DNA from: Anastatus disparis
Taxonomy: Eukaryota > Arthropoda > Insecta > Hymenoptera > Eupelmidae
Assembly (NCBI GenBank): GCA_017163975.1
Contig: JAFFSR010000227.1
Span: 7,430,501-7,494,500, forward strand
Direction of reading: 5' to 3'
DNA length: 64,000 nt
The notes below the pieces were generated by a model. It was not told where the DNA came from. It saw only the letters and a program-made list of their open reading frames with translations, and searched no databases. Positions 1-10,493 of the stretch are shown in pieces. Numbering within the stretch: the first letter of the stretch is position 1; each line of letters begins with the position of its first letter. Made by a program: the position numbers and the translations under genes.

Positions 1-1036
1 AAATTGAAACTTATTTATCAAATGAATTTAATATATACTTTGTCTACTTTAAATAAATAGAAAATTAAACAAAGTATGCTTAATAATCATCAGAATTAAT
101 TATTACCCAATGTCATTGATAAAAAGTTGAAATACTGAAGATTTATTATTTCAATATACACTATTTGGAATGAAAAACAAAACCTATATTTTAATATGAT
201 ATTTATAAATTTAATATCAAACGTATTATACATAGGTTTTATCTTCAATTTCATTTTAAAATATGAGAAGACGGTATTACAATTTAATGAATTGAAATTT
301 ATTTATCAAATATATTTAGTACATAGTGTATTTAGTTTAAATGAATAAAAGTTAAACAAAAAGTATGTTTCATAATCGTCAGAATTAATTATCTTTGAAT
401 GTCTTTAATTCTAGTTTAAATTTTGTAGTGATTTATAAATTTACAATGCATTATTTGAAAAAAAAGATGAAAATGATTTTCTTTAATTTATGAATCATTT
501 AAATCTCATAAACGTCGAGTTTCTAATTTATGGTGTGTTAAAAATTTTCAAAATAAAATTAATTTTATTCTTATCATTATAAATTTTGATAGATTTATTA
601 AAATTAAAAATCTTCAACTTTAGAGCGATTATAATAATTGTATTATAAAATTTCATTCAAATTTATTAATTTGCAAGTACAATAACGTTATATTGAGAAT
701 TAGTGGATATACATGGGGTGATTTGTTTTCAAAAATCAGAACCTGAATCTTAATGATTGCAAGCAATGTAATATACTGCATCTGCGCATAAAAAGTGGAA
801 GTAATGTAATGATTTTTGACAACTTATTCTAGAAGAAAATGACAAGAAATATTGTATCAATATTTTATTACGATATTATAGTAATCACATATAAAGAAAA
901 TTAAAGACTTTAATTAAACATTGTTTGGTGAATCACATTTCAAGAAAATAAACATTTTAGTTACAAAAGGCGAAGACAAATAATTATTAAACAAAAGTAT
1001 TAAATTATTTTCACATATATATAAATATCTCTTTAT
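1..1036. repeat. 3' spacer of first BTB gene (B-type flank)
   Basis: No gene seen. The stretch matches 2711-2794 followed by 4056-5039 almost base for base, so it is the same 3' flank that follows the second BTB gene. It also carries an internal direct repeat: about 1-170 recurs at about 285-470 in diverged form, including the GAATTAATTAT-type motif. The window start cuts into this repeat. Confidence 0.8.
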
Positions 1037-1037
1037 T
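1032..1037 (-). terminator. AATAAA overlapping stop codon of first BTB gene
   Basis: On the minus strand the end reads TAAATAAAG, so the last base of the TAA stop is the first base of AATAAA. The same arrangement occurs at the second and fifth genes and in the relic at 11395. Use as a poly(A) signal is inferred; it would give a very short 3' UTR. Confidence 0.45.
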
Positions 1038-1942
1038 TACGTTGACGCCAATGCGTACACAATTTCACAAAAAACTTTTGTATCCATGTTTTTAAAAGAT
1101 TCCTCTAATTCATTTTCACCCAACTTATTTAATTCTAATCTATTTGATTTGATAAATTCAATAACTCCTTCCTTCAAATTAGTAGCATTATACAGAGAAG
1201 CTAAATTAATATAATGAAATGCATTATTGATGGCCAATTTTTCAATAATGTATTTTTCACATATGTTCTTTAATCCATCCAAAACGTACATATCTGATAA
1301 TGGCAACAGATCATCAGCAACTTCATGAAGATTCTCCACTCTGGCAAGGTATATGAATCTAAGCATTTCCATAACCACTTGAGCCTTGATATCACTCATG
1401 TTTATAACATTTTCTTTCTTCTCTTTCATCTCATGTTTAAACATGGCCTCGAACACCGGACTTTTATTGCACAACATAATTTTATGGGCATGAAATTTTT
1501 TTCCACGAGCGTTTATAATCACATCACTAACAAAACATCCACTATCCAATATTTTTTCGAAATCCTCTATTTCATCGAGTCTATTAAATTTTAAATCATT
1601 TAATCTATTCTTGTATGGATTCGTAACATAAAAGTCATCAAAAACAATATCGATCAATATTATTATGTTACACGTTACAGCGTTCGTTTCGATTAATTTA
1701 ATTAACTCTCCTGTGTAGTTAATTTTTGAAATACGTTCTGTAATCATTTCTTGATTTTCAGTTAAAATATCTAAATGTATGTTTTTTTTATCGGAAACAT
1801 TATCTTCACTACTGATTGAGATATATATTGCATCGGTAATATGAATTTCAATCCTCCATGATTTGACCTTGTATATTACTTCATTTTTACACTTATCAGC
1901 AATATTAAGTGGACACTTAATTGTTTCGCGTGCAAGGCTCAT
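1037..1942 (-). CDS. BTB/POZ protein, SPOP/TDPOZ-like, A/B chimera
   Basis: Single-exon gene of 301 aa. Residues about 25-115 form a short MATH-like half (W29, alternating hydrophobic strands) far more diverged than SPOP's MATH domain. Residues about 139-231 are a clear BTB domain with FHAHKIML, SPVFEAMF and a MKE triplet at 172-174 matching the hydrophobic-X-Glu Cul3-contact pattern of SPOP. Residues about 232-301 are BACK-like. By family it should be a Cullin-3 ubiquitin-ligase substrate adaptor; its substrate is unknown. The N-terminal half resembles the A-type genes at 9155 and 12212. From about residue 225 onward, and through the whole 3' flank, it matches the B-type gene at 5040, so it looks like a recombinant. 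The start follows a leader shared with other A genes. No internal stop or frameshift. Confidence 0.9.
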   Translation of the reverse strand: MSLARETIKCPLNIADKCKNEVIYKVKSWRIEIHITDAIYISISSEDNVSDKKNIHLDILTENQEMITERISKINYTGELIKLIETNAVTCNIIILIDIVFDDFYVTNPYKNRLNDLKFNRLDEIEDFEKILDSGCFVSDVIINARGKKFHAHKIMLCNKSPVFEAMFKHEMKEKKENVINMSDIKAQVVMEMLRFIYLARVENLHEVADDLLPLSDMYVLDGLKNICEKYIIEKLAINNAFHYINLASLYNATNLKEGVIEFIKSNRLELNKLGENELEESFKNMDTKVFCEIVYALAST

Positions 1943-2204
1943 TTTTTTACTGATTTATTCTAAAAATAACTGTTGATGTGATAACTAATTTAGTTTGCTA
2001 ATGTGTTTAGCGTATTCTTATAGAAAATTAATCTACAAGGATGATATTATATGATTTTTCTAGTGAAATTAATGTAGACTTGACTTATTTTTAAGTTATT
2101 TTATATTTTGTATATTAGAAAAGGTTGTCGGAGCGATGTGCACTCTACCAAGTACAAACTGTTACTGTCCGATAATTTTGGCTTAAATTAACGCATAAGC
2201 TACT
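1943..2204. other. Upstream region of first BTB gene
   Basis: The first ~25 bases (leader ending GTAAAAAAATG on the minus strand) resemble the A-type leaders at 10061 and 18300. The rest is AT-rich with no recognisable promoter motif. Unlike the other A-type genes it lacks the pogo-like element. Confidence 0.4.
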
Positions 2205-2700
2205 CAGGTAAAACATGGATTATCAAAAAGTCTCAAAAATATCCTTTTTGACTAACTAAGAGGATTTCCAAACGGATGAAAGAAATAATATGTGACCCAG
2301 ATATTTTATTACTGAAAATAAGCTTTAAGATCTCCACCCAGTTCAATGCATTAATAGGGGTCTATTTGTATTTTGAGCATACAATAGTAGCAAAGCATCA
2401 CATTATACAGTGTAAAGGATTAAAAACAACTAAAATCCTATATGAAATATTAATTATAACGTGTAATAATAAATATGTATTTAACATGAGATACAACGTC
2501 TAAAATATGGAATATGGTTGTTTAAAAATTTATAAATAAAATGAAAAAAGATTAGATGTATGACACAATAATAACATTCATCATACATAGATTTGACATG
2601 AAATTTGTATTGTAATAAATATTAAACAAAAATACTACTGTTGTAAAAAAGAAATTATTGTATATTATATATGTAAGCTCTATCAATAAAAATTTTCCCA
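2205..2700. repeat. Duplicated ~500-bp block, copy 1
   Basis: This block matches 7755-8260 closely, from a shared CAGGTAAAACATGGATT start onward. A 75-codon frame on the plus strand (2276-2503) is open in both copies. In the second copy the ATG is ACG, and by hand count differences between copies are mostly replacements (about 14) rather than silent (3). That is what neutral decay gives, so I treat the block as a non-coding duplicate or an unidentified old repeat. Confidence 0.7.
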
Positions 2701-2794
2701 AAACTTTTCCATAAATTGAAACTTACTTATCAAATATATTAATATATAATTTGTCTACTTTAAATAAATTGAAAATAAAACAAAGTATGCTTAA

Positions 2795-2886
2795 GAAACA
2801 GTCGGAACCAAATCGGTAACTTAGTTCGGTGCTTACTATAAATGCTTATTATGATTTATTTATTCATTTGCATGGAAAAAATATAG
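2795..2886 (+). repeat. Left terminal inverted repeat of TTAA element
   Basis: Pairs with 3965-4055. The match is gapless over most of its length, with scattered substitutions. A further piece (TTTTCTCTAACCACACGG, about 2937-2955) matches the inward continuation of the right end, so the left end has gained internal sequence. Confidence 0.8.
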
Positions 2887-3760
2887 ATATATAGATAATA
2901 TAAATTTTCATGTACAAAAATATAGAAAATATACATTTTCTCTAACCACACGGGGAGAAATTCTAAGCAGATTGTACTCAGATGCTATGTCATTTTTACT
3001 CAAAAAGTTCAACAATAGCAATTGAGTAAAATTTAATGAGGAAATTCTGTAATTTTCACTTGATGCTCAAGAAAACTTTATTTGTCTAGTTGAGTAAGCG
3101 TTGATATATAAATTTTATTTGATAAACTATGTAAATTTTACTGAGTGTATTGATAGATATTATTTGGTTAGTTAAGTATTCATTGTTATGTAAATATTAC
3201 ATAGTTAATTAAATAAATGCTGCTTAATACTAAAGTAAAATGATTATTAATATATTTATATTTATTATTACTTTAAAAAATTAATTTTTCTAATAACCAA
3301 ATTTCTAAAATTTTATTAAATAAAAATTTTCAGATGAAATTTACCCTATTCTTTATATACTGTTTTAAATAAATTTTTGCCACTACGTTGCTTATATATT
3401 TAAAAAAGTACATCAAAATAATTTTTTTACTTATGGTTCAAAATTTTTCTAATGATGTTTTGAACTTATGGATTTTACGGAAATTCTTGGTGATAGCATT
3501 TTTTATTTATGGTTGAGGTGATGTCATAAAGTATACGCTTTATAAATAGAAACCGATATTATAACTTCTAGAATCTAATCTTTATTAAAAAATTTTCCAA
3601 AATATTTCTATATTATGCTTTTTATTACTTATGAAAATCTATAATATAGACATTGTTGATAATGGTATTTCTAATTTATGGGGTTTGTGAAAATTTCGAC
3701 CAACAATGATAGCTTATGGAAACTTAAAAACTTTTAAAAACTTAAAAACTTTTCTTACTT

Positions 3761-3937
3761 GAAATAATTTGAAACGCTTACAGCAACAAAAAAATATAAA
3801 ATATTGTCATGAAGCGAAAAATGCTAAATTGAAATCTATTACATGCAAATAACAGCCGCATCGACCGTAAGATGGCATTTTTCGATTTATGACAATATTT
3901 TATATTTTTATGTCACTGAAACTGTTTCAAATTATTC
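3761..3937. repeat. Internal palindrome inside TTAA element
   Basis: Arms at about 3761-3830 and 3870-3937 are inverted copies (AAATAATTTGAAAC ... GTTTCAAATTATTC), with a ~40-bp loop. It lies just inside the right terminal repeat and may be a nested smaller element. Confidence 0.75.
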
Positions 3938-3964
3938 TTTATATACACGGTTAGAGGAAATGAC

Positions 3965-4055
3965 TATATTTTTGCCGTGCAAATGAATAAATAAATCATT
4001 ATAAGAATTTATTGTGAGCATTGAACTAAGTCACCGATTTGGTTCTGACCACCTC
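3965..4055 (-). repeat. Right terminal inverted repeat of TTAA element
   Basis: Reverse complement of 2795-2886 with about 15% mismatch by eye. Confidence 0.8.
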
Positions 4056-5039
4056 TTAATAATCATCAGAATTAATTATTACCTAATGTCATTGATAAAA
4101 AGTTGAAATATTGAAGATTTATTATTTCAATATACACTATTTGGAATGAAAAACGAAAAACTAATTTTTTAATATGTTATTTATAAATTTAACAAACGTA
4201 TTATACATAGATTTTATCTTGAATTTTATTTTAAAATATCAGAAGACGGTATTACAATTTAATGAATTGAAATTTATTTATCAAATATATTTAGTACATA
4301 GTTTATTTAGTTTAAATGAATAAAAGTTAAACGAAAAAATGTATGTTTCTTAATCGTAAGAATTAATTATCATTGAATGTCATTAATTCTAGTTTAAATT
4401 TTGTAGGGATTTATAAATTTACAATGCATTATTTGAAAAAAAAAGAAAAATAATTTTATTTAATTTATAAAGATAATTTATAAATAAATTATGAATCATT
4501 TAAATCTCATAAACGCGAAGTTTCTAATTTACAGTCTGTTAAAAATTTCCAAAATAAAATTAATTTTATTCTCATTAGTATAAATTTTAATAGATTCATT
4601 ACAATTGAAATTTTTAACTTTGGAGTGATTATAATAATTGTATTATAAAATTTTCTAATTCAAAGTCATTAATTTACAAGTACAATAACGTTATATTGAG
4701 AATTAGTGGATATACATGGTGTGATTTGCTGTCAAAAATCAGAACCTGAATCATAATGATTGCTAGCAATGTAATATACTACGTCTGCGCATAAAAGAGT
4801 GGAGGTAATGTAATAATTTCTGACAACTTATTTTAGAAGAAAATGACAAGAAATATCGTATCAATATTTTATTACGATATTTAGTAATCACATATAAAGA
4901 AAATTAAACACTTTAATTAAACATGGTTTAGTGAATTACATTTCAAAAAAATCAACATTTTAGTTATAAAAATCGAAGACAAATAATTATTAAACAAAAG
5001 TATTAAATTATTTTCACATGTATATAAATGTCTCTTTAT
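4056..5039. repeat. 3' spacer of second BTB gene
   Basis: No gene. Continues the spacer interrupted by the TTAA element and matches 80-1036 through its whole length with small indels. This flank therefore duplicated together with the 3' end of the gene. Confidence 0.8.
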
Positions 5040-5040
5040 T
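5035..5040 (-). terminator. AATAAA overlapping stop codon of second BTB gene
   Basis: Same TAAATAAAG arrangement as at 1032-1037. Candidate poly(A) signal. Confidence 0.45.
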
Positions 5041-5945
5041 TACGTTGACGTCAATGCGCGCACAATTTCATAAAAAACGTTTGTATCCATGTTTTTAAAA
5101 GATTCCTTCAATTCATTTTCGTCCAACTTATTTAATTCTAATCTATTTGATTTGATAAATTCAATAACTCCTTTTTTCAAATTAGTAGCGTTATATAGAG
5201 TAGCCAACTTAATATAATGAAACACATTACTGATGGCCAATTTTTCAATAATGCATTTTTCACATATGTTCTTTAATCCATCCAAGCAATATTTATCCGC
5301 TGCCGGCAGGAGATCATCAGCCAATTCTTTAAGATTTTGAATTTTAGCAACGTACATAAATCTTAACAATTCAACAAAAACTTCCGGATTGATATCATCG
5401 ATGTTTACAACATTTTCTTTGTTTTCTCTGACATCGTGTGTAAACATAGCTGCGAATACTGGACTTTTACTTGATAATATCATTTTATGAGCATGAAATG
5501 TTTTTCCACTTACATTTATAGTCAAATCACTAAATATTTCATTATTTAAATTTTTTTCGAAATCATCAAATTCCTTTAACCTACAAAGTTGTAAACGTAC
5601 GGATTTATTTGTCTCGTCCAGAATTTCCACATACGTCTTATCAAGAATAATTTCGATCATAAGTATTAACGGTTTGCTACAATTTTCAAGTTTCATGCTT
5701 TGAATAAAAATCATTGTACCGTCATAATTTTTTATTGTACTATCAATAATAATTTTATTATCTTTAGAAAAAATAGTATAACGTATATCTTTATCAGGAC
5801 ATTCATTATTTATGTCACTAACGCTGATGTACATACAACTATCGCCCACAAGTAACTTAATTCTCCAAATATGTGAAATAAATTCATAATTATCTTGAGT
5901 ATTTGATATTTCGTGTTTAATTGCGTATCTCACAATTTCATCCAT
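5040..5945 (-). CDS. BTB/POZ protein, SPOP/TDPOZ-like, type B
   Basis: Single exon, 301 aa. The type B N-terminus opens with VRYAIKHEI and W27 begins the reduced MATH-like half. The linker LKEFDDFEKNL precedes the BTB domain at about 139-231 (FHAHKMIL, SPVFAAMF, Cul3-contact triplet VRE 172-174, LADDLLPAADKYCLDGL). The tail at 232-301 is BACK-like. Expected to act as a Cullin-3 adaptor, inferred from family only. The N-terminus pairs with the gene at 14974. The last ~75 residues are nearly identical to those of the gene at 1037; over that tract I count about 13 replacement and 5 silent differences, a high replacement share for an intact gene. Its leader is unlike the A-type leader but resembles that of 14974. 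Confidence 0.9.
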   Translation of the reverse strand: MDEIVRYAIKHEISNTQDNYEFISHIWRIKLLVGDSCMYISVSDINNECPDKDIRYTIFSKDNKIIIDSTIKNYDGTMIFIQSMKLENCSKPLILMIEIILDKTYVEILDETNKSVRLQLCRLKEFDDFEKNLNNEIFSDLTINVSGKTFHAHKMILSSKSPVFAAMFTHDVRENKENVVNIDDINPEVFVELLRFMYVAKIQNLKELADDLLPAADKYCLDGLKNICEKCIIEKLAISNVFHYIKLATLYNATNLKKGVIEFIKSNRLELNKLDENELKESFKNMDTNVFYEIVRALTST

Positions 5946-7489
5946 ATTAAAACAAATGATCTGTTAAATGTATATGCTTATTAATTAAAAACACTTTTAT
6001 CCTTGTACATCTATGCTCACATGCCAAAGAAGGTGAAACCTACAGAAGATTCTTCTCTGTTAATTTGACGTTTTACAATCACAGGATATTCTTTAACACT
6101 GGCTGTATACTTGATGTATTGGTATAAGGGACTTGGTAACGCCCCAACAGTCAAGTGATCAAACTATTTACTAAAATTCATTAATGAAATTTATTTTACC
6201 TATATAGTACATTTCTACAAGCGTCTACTTTGTCTAATATAGCTGCGCCATAAACAATACATTATTTTTTAGTATTTATATAAAAACACTTAGAAATTTA
6301 TTTTAGATTCGGTTAATTTAGTTAGATACATATAGTTGGAAATTTTTTGCACACATACATAGTAAAATATAACTTTGAAAGTTGGTAACATGATAAGGCG
6401 GCGCTCTTCTTAAATTTAAAAATAATTATTTATTATAACAAATTAATGACTCTTATTTTAAATTACAATAAATTTTTTTTTAATAAATTAAAATTAAATC
6501 ACCCCTATTTAAAATTTAATTATGATTAACGTCCTGCGAACTAAGATCTATTTCAATAATATTTATTGAAAAATACAAAAGATCATTTATTTTATTTTAG
6601 TGGGACAATTGAAAATAATTTAATGCTTGTATATTTGTAAAACATTTTAGACAATTAAATTTGCCACTGTGTACGTATGCATCCATCCGTCTATGTAATA
6701 GGTGTACGGCATTCGGCACACGATAAATTAAATTTTTACATGAGAATCTTTTTTTGTTTTAATTTTAGCATTTCGAGTGGATAAATTTGGCTTTTTATGT
6801 AGTCAGCATTGCTAACAGTTTATAATAAACTGATATAATACGCATTTATCATAGGAATATTAACTTTAAAATTAATTTATTGATAATGCAAAAACATCAT
6901 TGATTTTATTAGATTATATAATTTGGTAAAAATACATTTTCATAATTAAACTGACATATTCACTGCAATTGTTCAAACTTCTTACGCGATTATTTCTTTA
7001 TTAAGCGTGTTTATGAATTGCAATGCGATAGCAGTAGTGCTGTGTAAATATGGCTCAACCTAAATTATGATGTAATCATGTCAATAAATTATAATAAACC
7101 CATAATTGATATTCATTGTTGTAAAATTCATTTAAAACTTGATTTTTGATAAACATATAATAGTAATTTGTTTTTTATGTGGCGATTAGAATCGCTATCC
7201 TTTTTAATAAATAAAATTTTTAATTTAAAATACAATTTAATTATAAATAAATAAGGTGAAAGACAAAGTTGGTAATGAAAATAAAACTAGTAGCCATAAA
7301 TATTAATATTAATATTTTATTTATTTGTAATATGATGATTTGGTGATTTACAAATTGATTATTATTCAAAAATTACAAATTGACAATTATTCGAAAATAC
7401 ATATTAAGTAAATAGAATATTTGACTGGATTTTTGATAGCTAATGATAGTATTGAATGAATCAAGTATCTATTTATAAAGATTCGTTTT
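5946..7489. other. Spacer between second BTB gene and A-type relic
   Basis: No gene seen. The first ~250 bp (shared TTCTCTGTTAATTT and TGATCAAA motifs) match the upstream region of the other type B gene at 15901-16140, so they are the B-type 5' flank. About 6690-7370 resembles 8560-9060, 11830-12110 and 16640-17310, the A-type 3' flank. It includes AATAAA (minus) at 7316-7321. Confidence 0.6.
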
Positions 7490-7721
7490 TTATGATAACA
7501 TTCGCGTACGTATAATCTGGAATAAAACTTTTGCATCCATGCTCTTAAAAATCTCGTCCTTCACAGCCATTTCTAAATTATTGAACTGCGATTTATTTAA
7601 TTTGATAAAGTTAAAGGCTTTTACTTTTAAAATAGAAACATTATACAGAATTGCCAAGTGATTATAGTGAAACATATTATAGATAGATAATTTTTTGCTT
7701 ATGCACTCTCCGCATAAATTT
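7490..7721 (-). pseudogene. 3' relic of A-type BTB gene
   Basis: About 75 codons (LSIYNMFHYNHLAILYN ... FIKLNKSQFNNLE) matching the BACK-like tail of the gene at 9155, ending with the same TCATAA. Homology stops at the codons for NLCG, where it runs into a run of TAA/TAT triplets and then the duplicated block at 7755. The BTB and MATH-like parts are missing, so this is a truncated copy. The visible frame is still open, so it may be recent. Confidence 0.8.
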
Positions 7722-7754
7722 ATGTAATAATAATAATATATATTTAAACACATA

Positions 7755-8260
7755 ATCTACACAGGTAAAACATGGATTCTGAAAAAATCTCAAAAATATC
7801 CTTTTTGACTAACTAAGGGGATTTCCAAACGGACGAAAAAAATAGTATGTGATCCAAATATTTTATTGCTGAAAATAAGCTTAAAGAGCTCCACCCAGTT
7901 CAATGCATTAGTAGGGGTCTGTCTGTATTTTGAGCATATAATAGAGCTTAACATTATACAGTGTAGAGGATTAAAAACAACTAAAATCCTATATGAAATA
8001 TTAATTATAGTGTGTAATGATAAATATGTATTTAACATGAAATACGACGTCTAAAATTTAGAATATGGTTGTTTGAAAATTTATAAATAAAATAAAAGAA
8101 AATTAGATGTATATGTACGCAATAATAACATTCATCATATATAGATTTGTCATAAAATTTGTATTGTAATAAATACTAAACAAGAATACTGCTGTTGTAA
8201 AAAAGAAATTATTTTTCAGATTCGGTTACGTAAGCTCTATCGTATAAAAATTTTCCCAAA
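7755..8260. repeat. Duplicated ~500-bp block, copy 2
   Basis: Second copy of 2205-2700, with a 6-base deletion near 7945 and the ATG of the shared frame changed to ACG. It lies directly upstream of a truncated BTB gene, just as copy 1 lies upstream of the chimeric gene. It may mark a rearrangement point in the array. Confidence 0.7.
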
Positions 8261-9154
8261 AATTTGTAAATAAGATTTATAAGGGTGTTCAAATATTTTT
8301 ATGCGTATACGTATAATATTAATTATACGTATCAGGCATAGTTTTTATGTGAAATTTCATTTTAAAAAATAGGGAAGCTAGTTCTGCAAATTAACAAATT
8401 TAAACTTATTTATCAAATTTATCATATACGTAATTTTAGTTTAAAAAAACAATGTGTACTACGTAATCGTCAGAATTGATTATTACAAAATATCATATAT
8501 TAAAGGGATTAACTAATTTTCTTTTTATTTTACTTAACTTTGCTTTATTTATGGTATCATTAAGATGCTAATTAGCGACGTAGATTTTAAATTTAAGTAG
8601 CGTATAAAAATTCTAGTATTTGTATAAATATTTAAAGTTCAATGTTAAATTATCAATAAAATGACCGAAATTTTTCAAACTTTTTACGCGACATTTGTTT
8701 CTTCAGTAATTGTATTTGTTTAGCTATAGCGCAACTTAAATATGATACGATCTAAATATGATGTAATCATTATTGACCATAAATTATAATTAATCGATAA
8801 ATTAATATTCATTGTTATAAAATATGATTGAAACTTAATTTTTGATAAATACATAAAAGTAATTTTTTTTCGTGTAAAGGTTAGAATAATTTTATTTCTA
8901 TAGAATAAAGTTTTGAATTAATAACATCATAATTTAAATAGAAATAAATAAAATACAAAGTAAAGGTAGTAATGTAAATAAAATAATAAGCCATAAATAT
9001 TAACATTTTATTTAACTTTAATATTATTTGGTGAATTACAAATTGACAACTAATTCAAGAAATTCACATTAAGTAATAAGAATAATTCAAGAAAATTATG
9101 AAAAATAAATAATAGTCAACAAAAAAAGAATATCCATTTATAAATTTTTTTTTC
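8261..9154. other. Spacer and A-type 3' flank of third BTB gene
   Basis: No gene. AT-rich; 8280-8500 repeats the GAATTGATTATTAC spacer motif and 8560-9060 is the A-type 3' module. Confidence 0.6.
9007..9012 (-). terminator. AATAAA of third BTB gene
   Basis: Lies about 143 nt past the stop inside a block conserved after all A-type genes (about 142 nt at 17268 and 139 nt at 12068). The constant spacing supports a working poly(A) signal. Confidence 0.5.
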
Positions 9155-10060
9155 TTATGATGCACTTAATATACACATAATTTCATATACAGTTTCTGCA
9201 TCAATATTTTCCAATATCTTAATCATTTTACACTTCTCTAATTTATTGAATTGCAATTTATTAAATTTAATAAATTTAACAGCTTCTTCTTTTAAATTAG
9301 AAACGCGATACAGAATCGCCAACTTAATATACTGAAAAACATTATCGAAAGATAATTTTTCACTCATGCATATTCCGCATAAATTTTTTAGTCCATCCAA
9401 GACATACATATCTGCTAATGGCAATAAATCTTCTGCTATCTGATCAAGATTCTGTACTTTGGCAACGTATATGTACCTAAGCATTTCCATAAACACTTGA
9501 GGATTGACATCAACAATATTTATAACATTTTCTTTGTTTTCTTTCATCCCATGTGTAAACATGGCTTCAAATACTGGACTTTTGCTGGACAATATTATTT
9601 TATGGGCATGAAATGTTTTTCCACTAACGTTCATAGTCACATCACTCAATGTTTCACTGTTTAGTATTTTTTCAAAATCATCAAATTCAAGAAGTCTATT
9701 ATGTTTTAAATAATTTAATTTATTTTCGTACAGATGGCGCACATAATAGTCATTATAAATAATATCGATTATAATCAATATATTACTTGTAAATTTGTCC
9801 GTTTCAATTAATTTAATTCCAGATGGTGGACCAGGGTAATCAATTACAGAGATCCGATCAGTGATCATTACCTTATTTTCAGTTAAAATATCGAATTGTA
9901 ATTTTTTTATAGCTGTAAAATATTGAGACGCAACTGAAACGCACACTTCTTTATCAATCCAAAATCTAATATTCCACTTGTTAACCGAGTAATCGATGTA
10001 TTTTTTTTTCTTATCAGCAATATTTAATTGGCACTGAATTTTTTCTTCTAAAACGCTCAT
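9155..10060 (-). CDS. BTB/POZ protein, SPOP/TDPOZ-like, type A
   Basis: Single exon, 301 aa. The type A N-terminus reads IQCQLNIADK. W29 starts the short MATH-like half, the linker LLEFDDFEKILN leads into the BTB domain at about 139-231 (VSGKTFHAHKIILSSK, SPVFEAMF, Cul3-contact triplet MKE 172-174, LRYIYVAKVQNL), and the tail is BACK-like (CMSEKLSFDNVFQYIKLAILY). The closest relative in the window is 12212-13117, with which it shares most of its sequence and both flanks. Probable cytosolic or nuclear Cul3 adaptor (no signal peptide or membrane segment); substrate unknown. Start chosen because the preceding AT-rich leader is shared with the other A-type genes. Confidence 0.92.
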   Translation of the reverse strand: MSVLEEKIQCQLNIADKKKKYIDYSVNKWNIRFWIDKEVCVSVASQYFTAIKKLQFDILTENKVMITDRISVIDYPGPPSGIKLIETDKFTSNILIIIDIIYNDYYVRHLYENKLNYLKHNRLLEFDDFEKILNSETLSDVTMNVSGKTFHAHKIILSSKSPVFEAMFTHGMKENKENVINIVDVNPQVFMEMLRYIYVAKVQNLDQIAEDLLPLADMYVLDGLKNLCGICMSEKLSFDNVFQYIKLAILYRVSNLKEEAVKFIKFNKLQFNKLEKCKMIKILENIDAETVYEIMCILSAS

Positions 10061-10085
10061 TTTTTCACTGATTTATTTTACAAAT
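10061..10085 (-). promoter_or_regulatory. Conserved leader before A-type start codons
   Basis: Minus-strand sequence just before the ATG reads AAATAAATCAGTGAAAAA here. Close versions precede the ATGs of the genes at 1037, 12212 and 17415. Conservation in a fast-changing array fixes the start codon and suggests a 5' UTR role; the latter is inferred. Confidence 0.5.
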
Positions 10086-10242
10086 AACTATAATAAATTT
10101 TATTATATATAGTTTTGTTATGGAATTTATAAATACTGCACAAGAGTACTATTGTTGTAAAAAAAAGAAATTTTACTTTTTCTAGTCTGGTTTGGTTATG
10201 TTAGCTATATAATATGATAGAGATTTAACTAAATGGCACATA

Positions 10243-10491
10243 CAGTGAAGTCTCAATGCAAAGAAATCTCGTTATAAGAGAAACCAAATTCTTTGTCTGA
10301 CAAACTTAAGTGAGTGTGTTCTTCCACCATTGTAAAAGTGAGAGAGACAGAACATACGTGCACGTTGGATAACCTCACGCAGCAACACGCAGTGGCCCGT
10401 ATGCTGCACATTAGAAGGACTCTTTTAAAAGAAATCGAAGAAATTTCTTCTGCTACAGCCCGGTCAATACTTTTGTATCGAGACTTTACTG
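10243..10491. mobile_element. pogo/Tigger-like MITE, copy 1
   Basis: About 249 bp starting CAGTGAAGTCTC and ending with the inverted match GAGACTTTACTG, flanked by TA on both sides. TA duplication and CAGTGAA-type ends are features of pogo/Tigger (Tc1-mariner) elements. No transposase; a 62-codon frame inside is not recognisable. Homologous copies lie at the same position upstream of the genes at 12212 and 17415, so it predates those duplications. Confidence 0.7.
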
Positions 10492-10493
10492 TA

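Larger units (their letters stand above)
2795..4055. mobile_element. 1,261-bp non-autonomous element with long TIRs, TTAA target duplication
   Basis: The element is flanked by TTAA at 2791-2794 and 4056-4059. The paralogous spacer at about 60-110 reads straight through with one TTAA (80-83), an inferred empty site. Outer ends (about 92 bp) are inverted repeats sharing GGAACCAAATCGG-type and TTTATTTATTCATTTGCA sequence. No ORF over 60 codons, so it cannot encode its own transposase. TTAA duplication is typical of piggyBac-superfamily elements, but the ends (GAAACAG / GAGGTGG) lack the usual CCC start, so the family is left open. It inserted after the spacer duplication. Confidence 0.85.

Noticed and set aside
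2276..2503. 75-codon plus-strand frame, also open at 7836-8054
   Set aside because: The second copy lost the ATG, and differences between copies are mostly replacements (about 14 against 3 silent), as expected without selection on protein.
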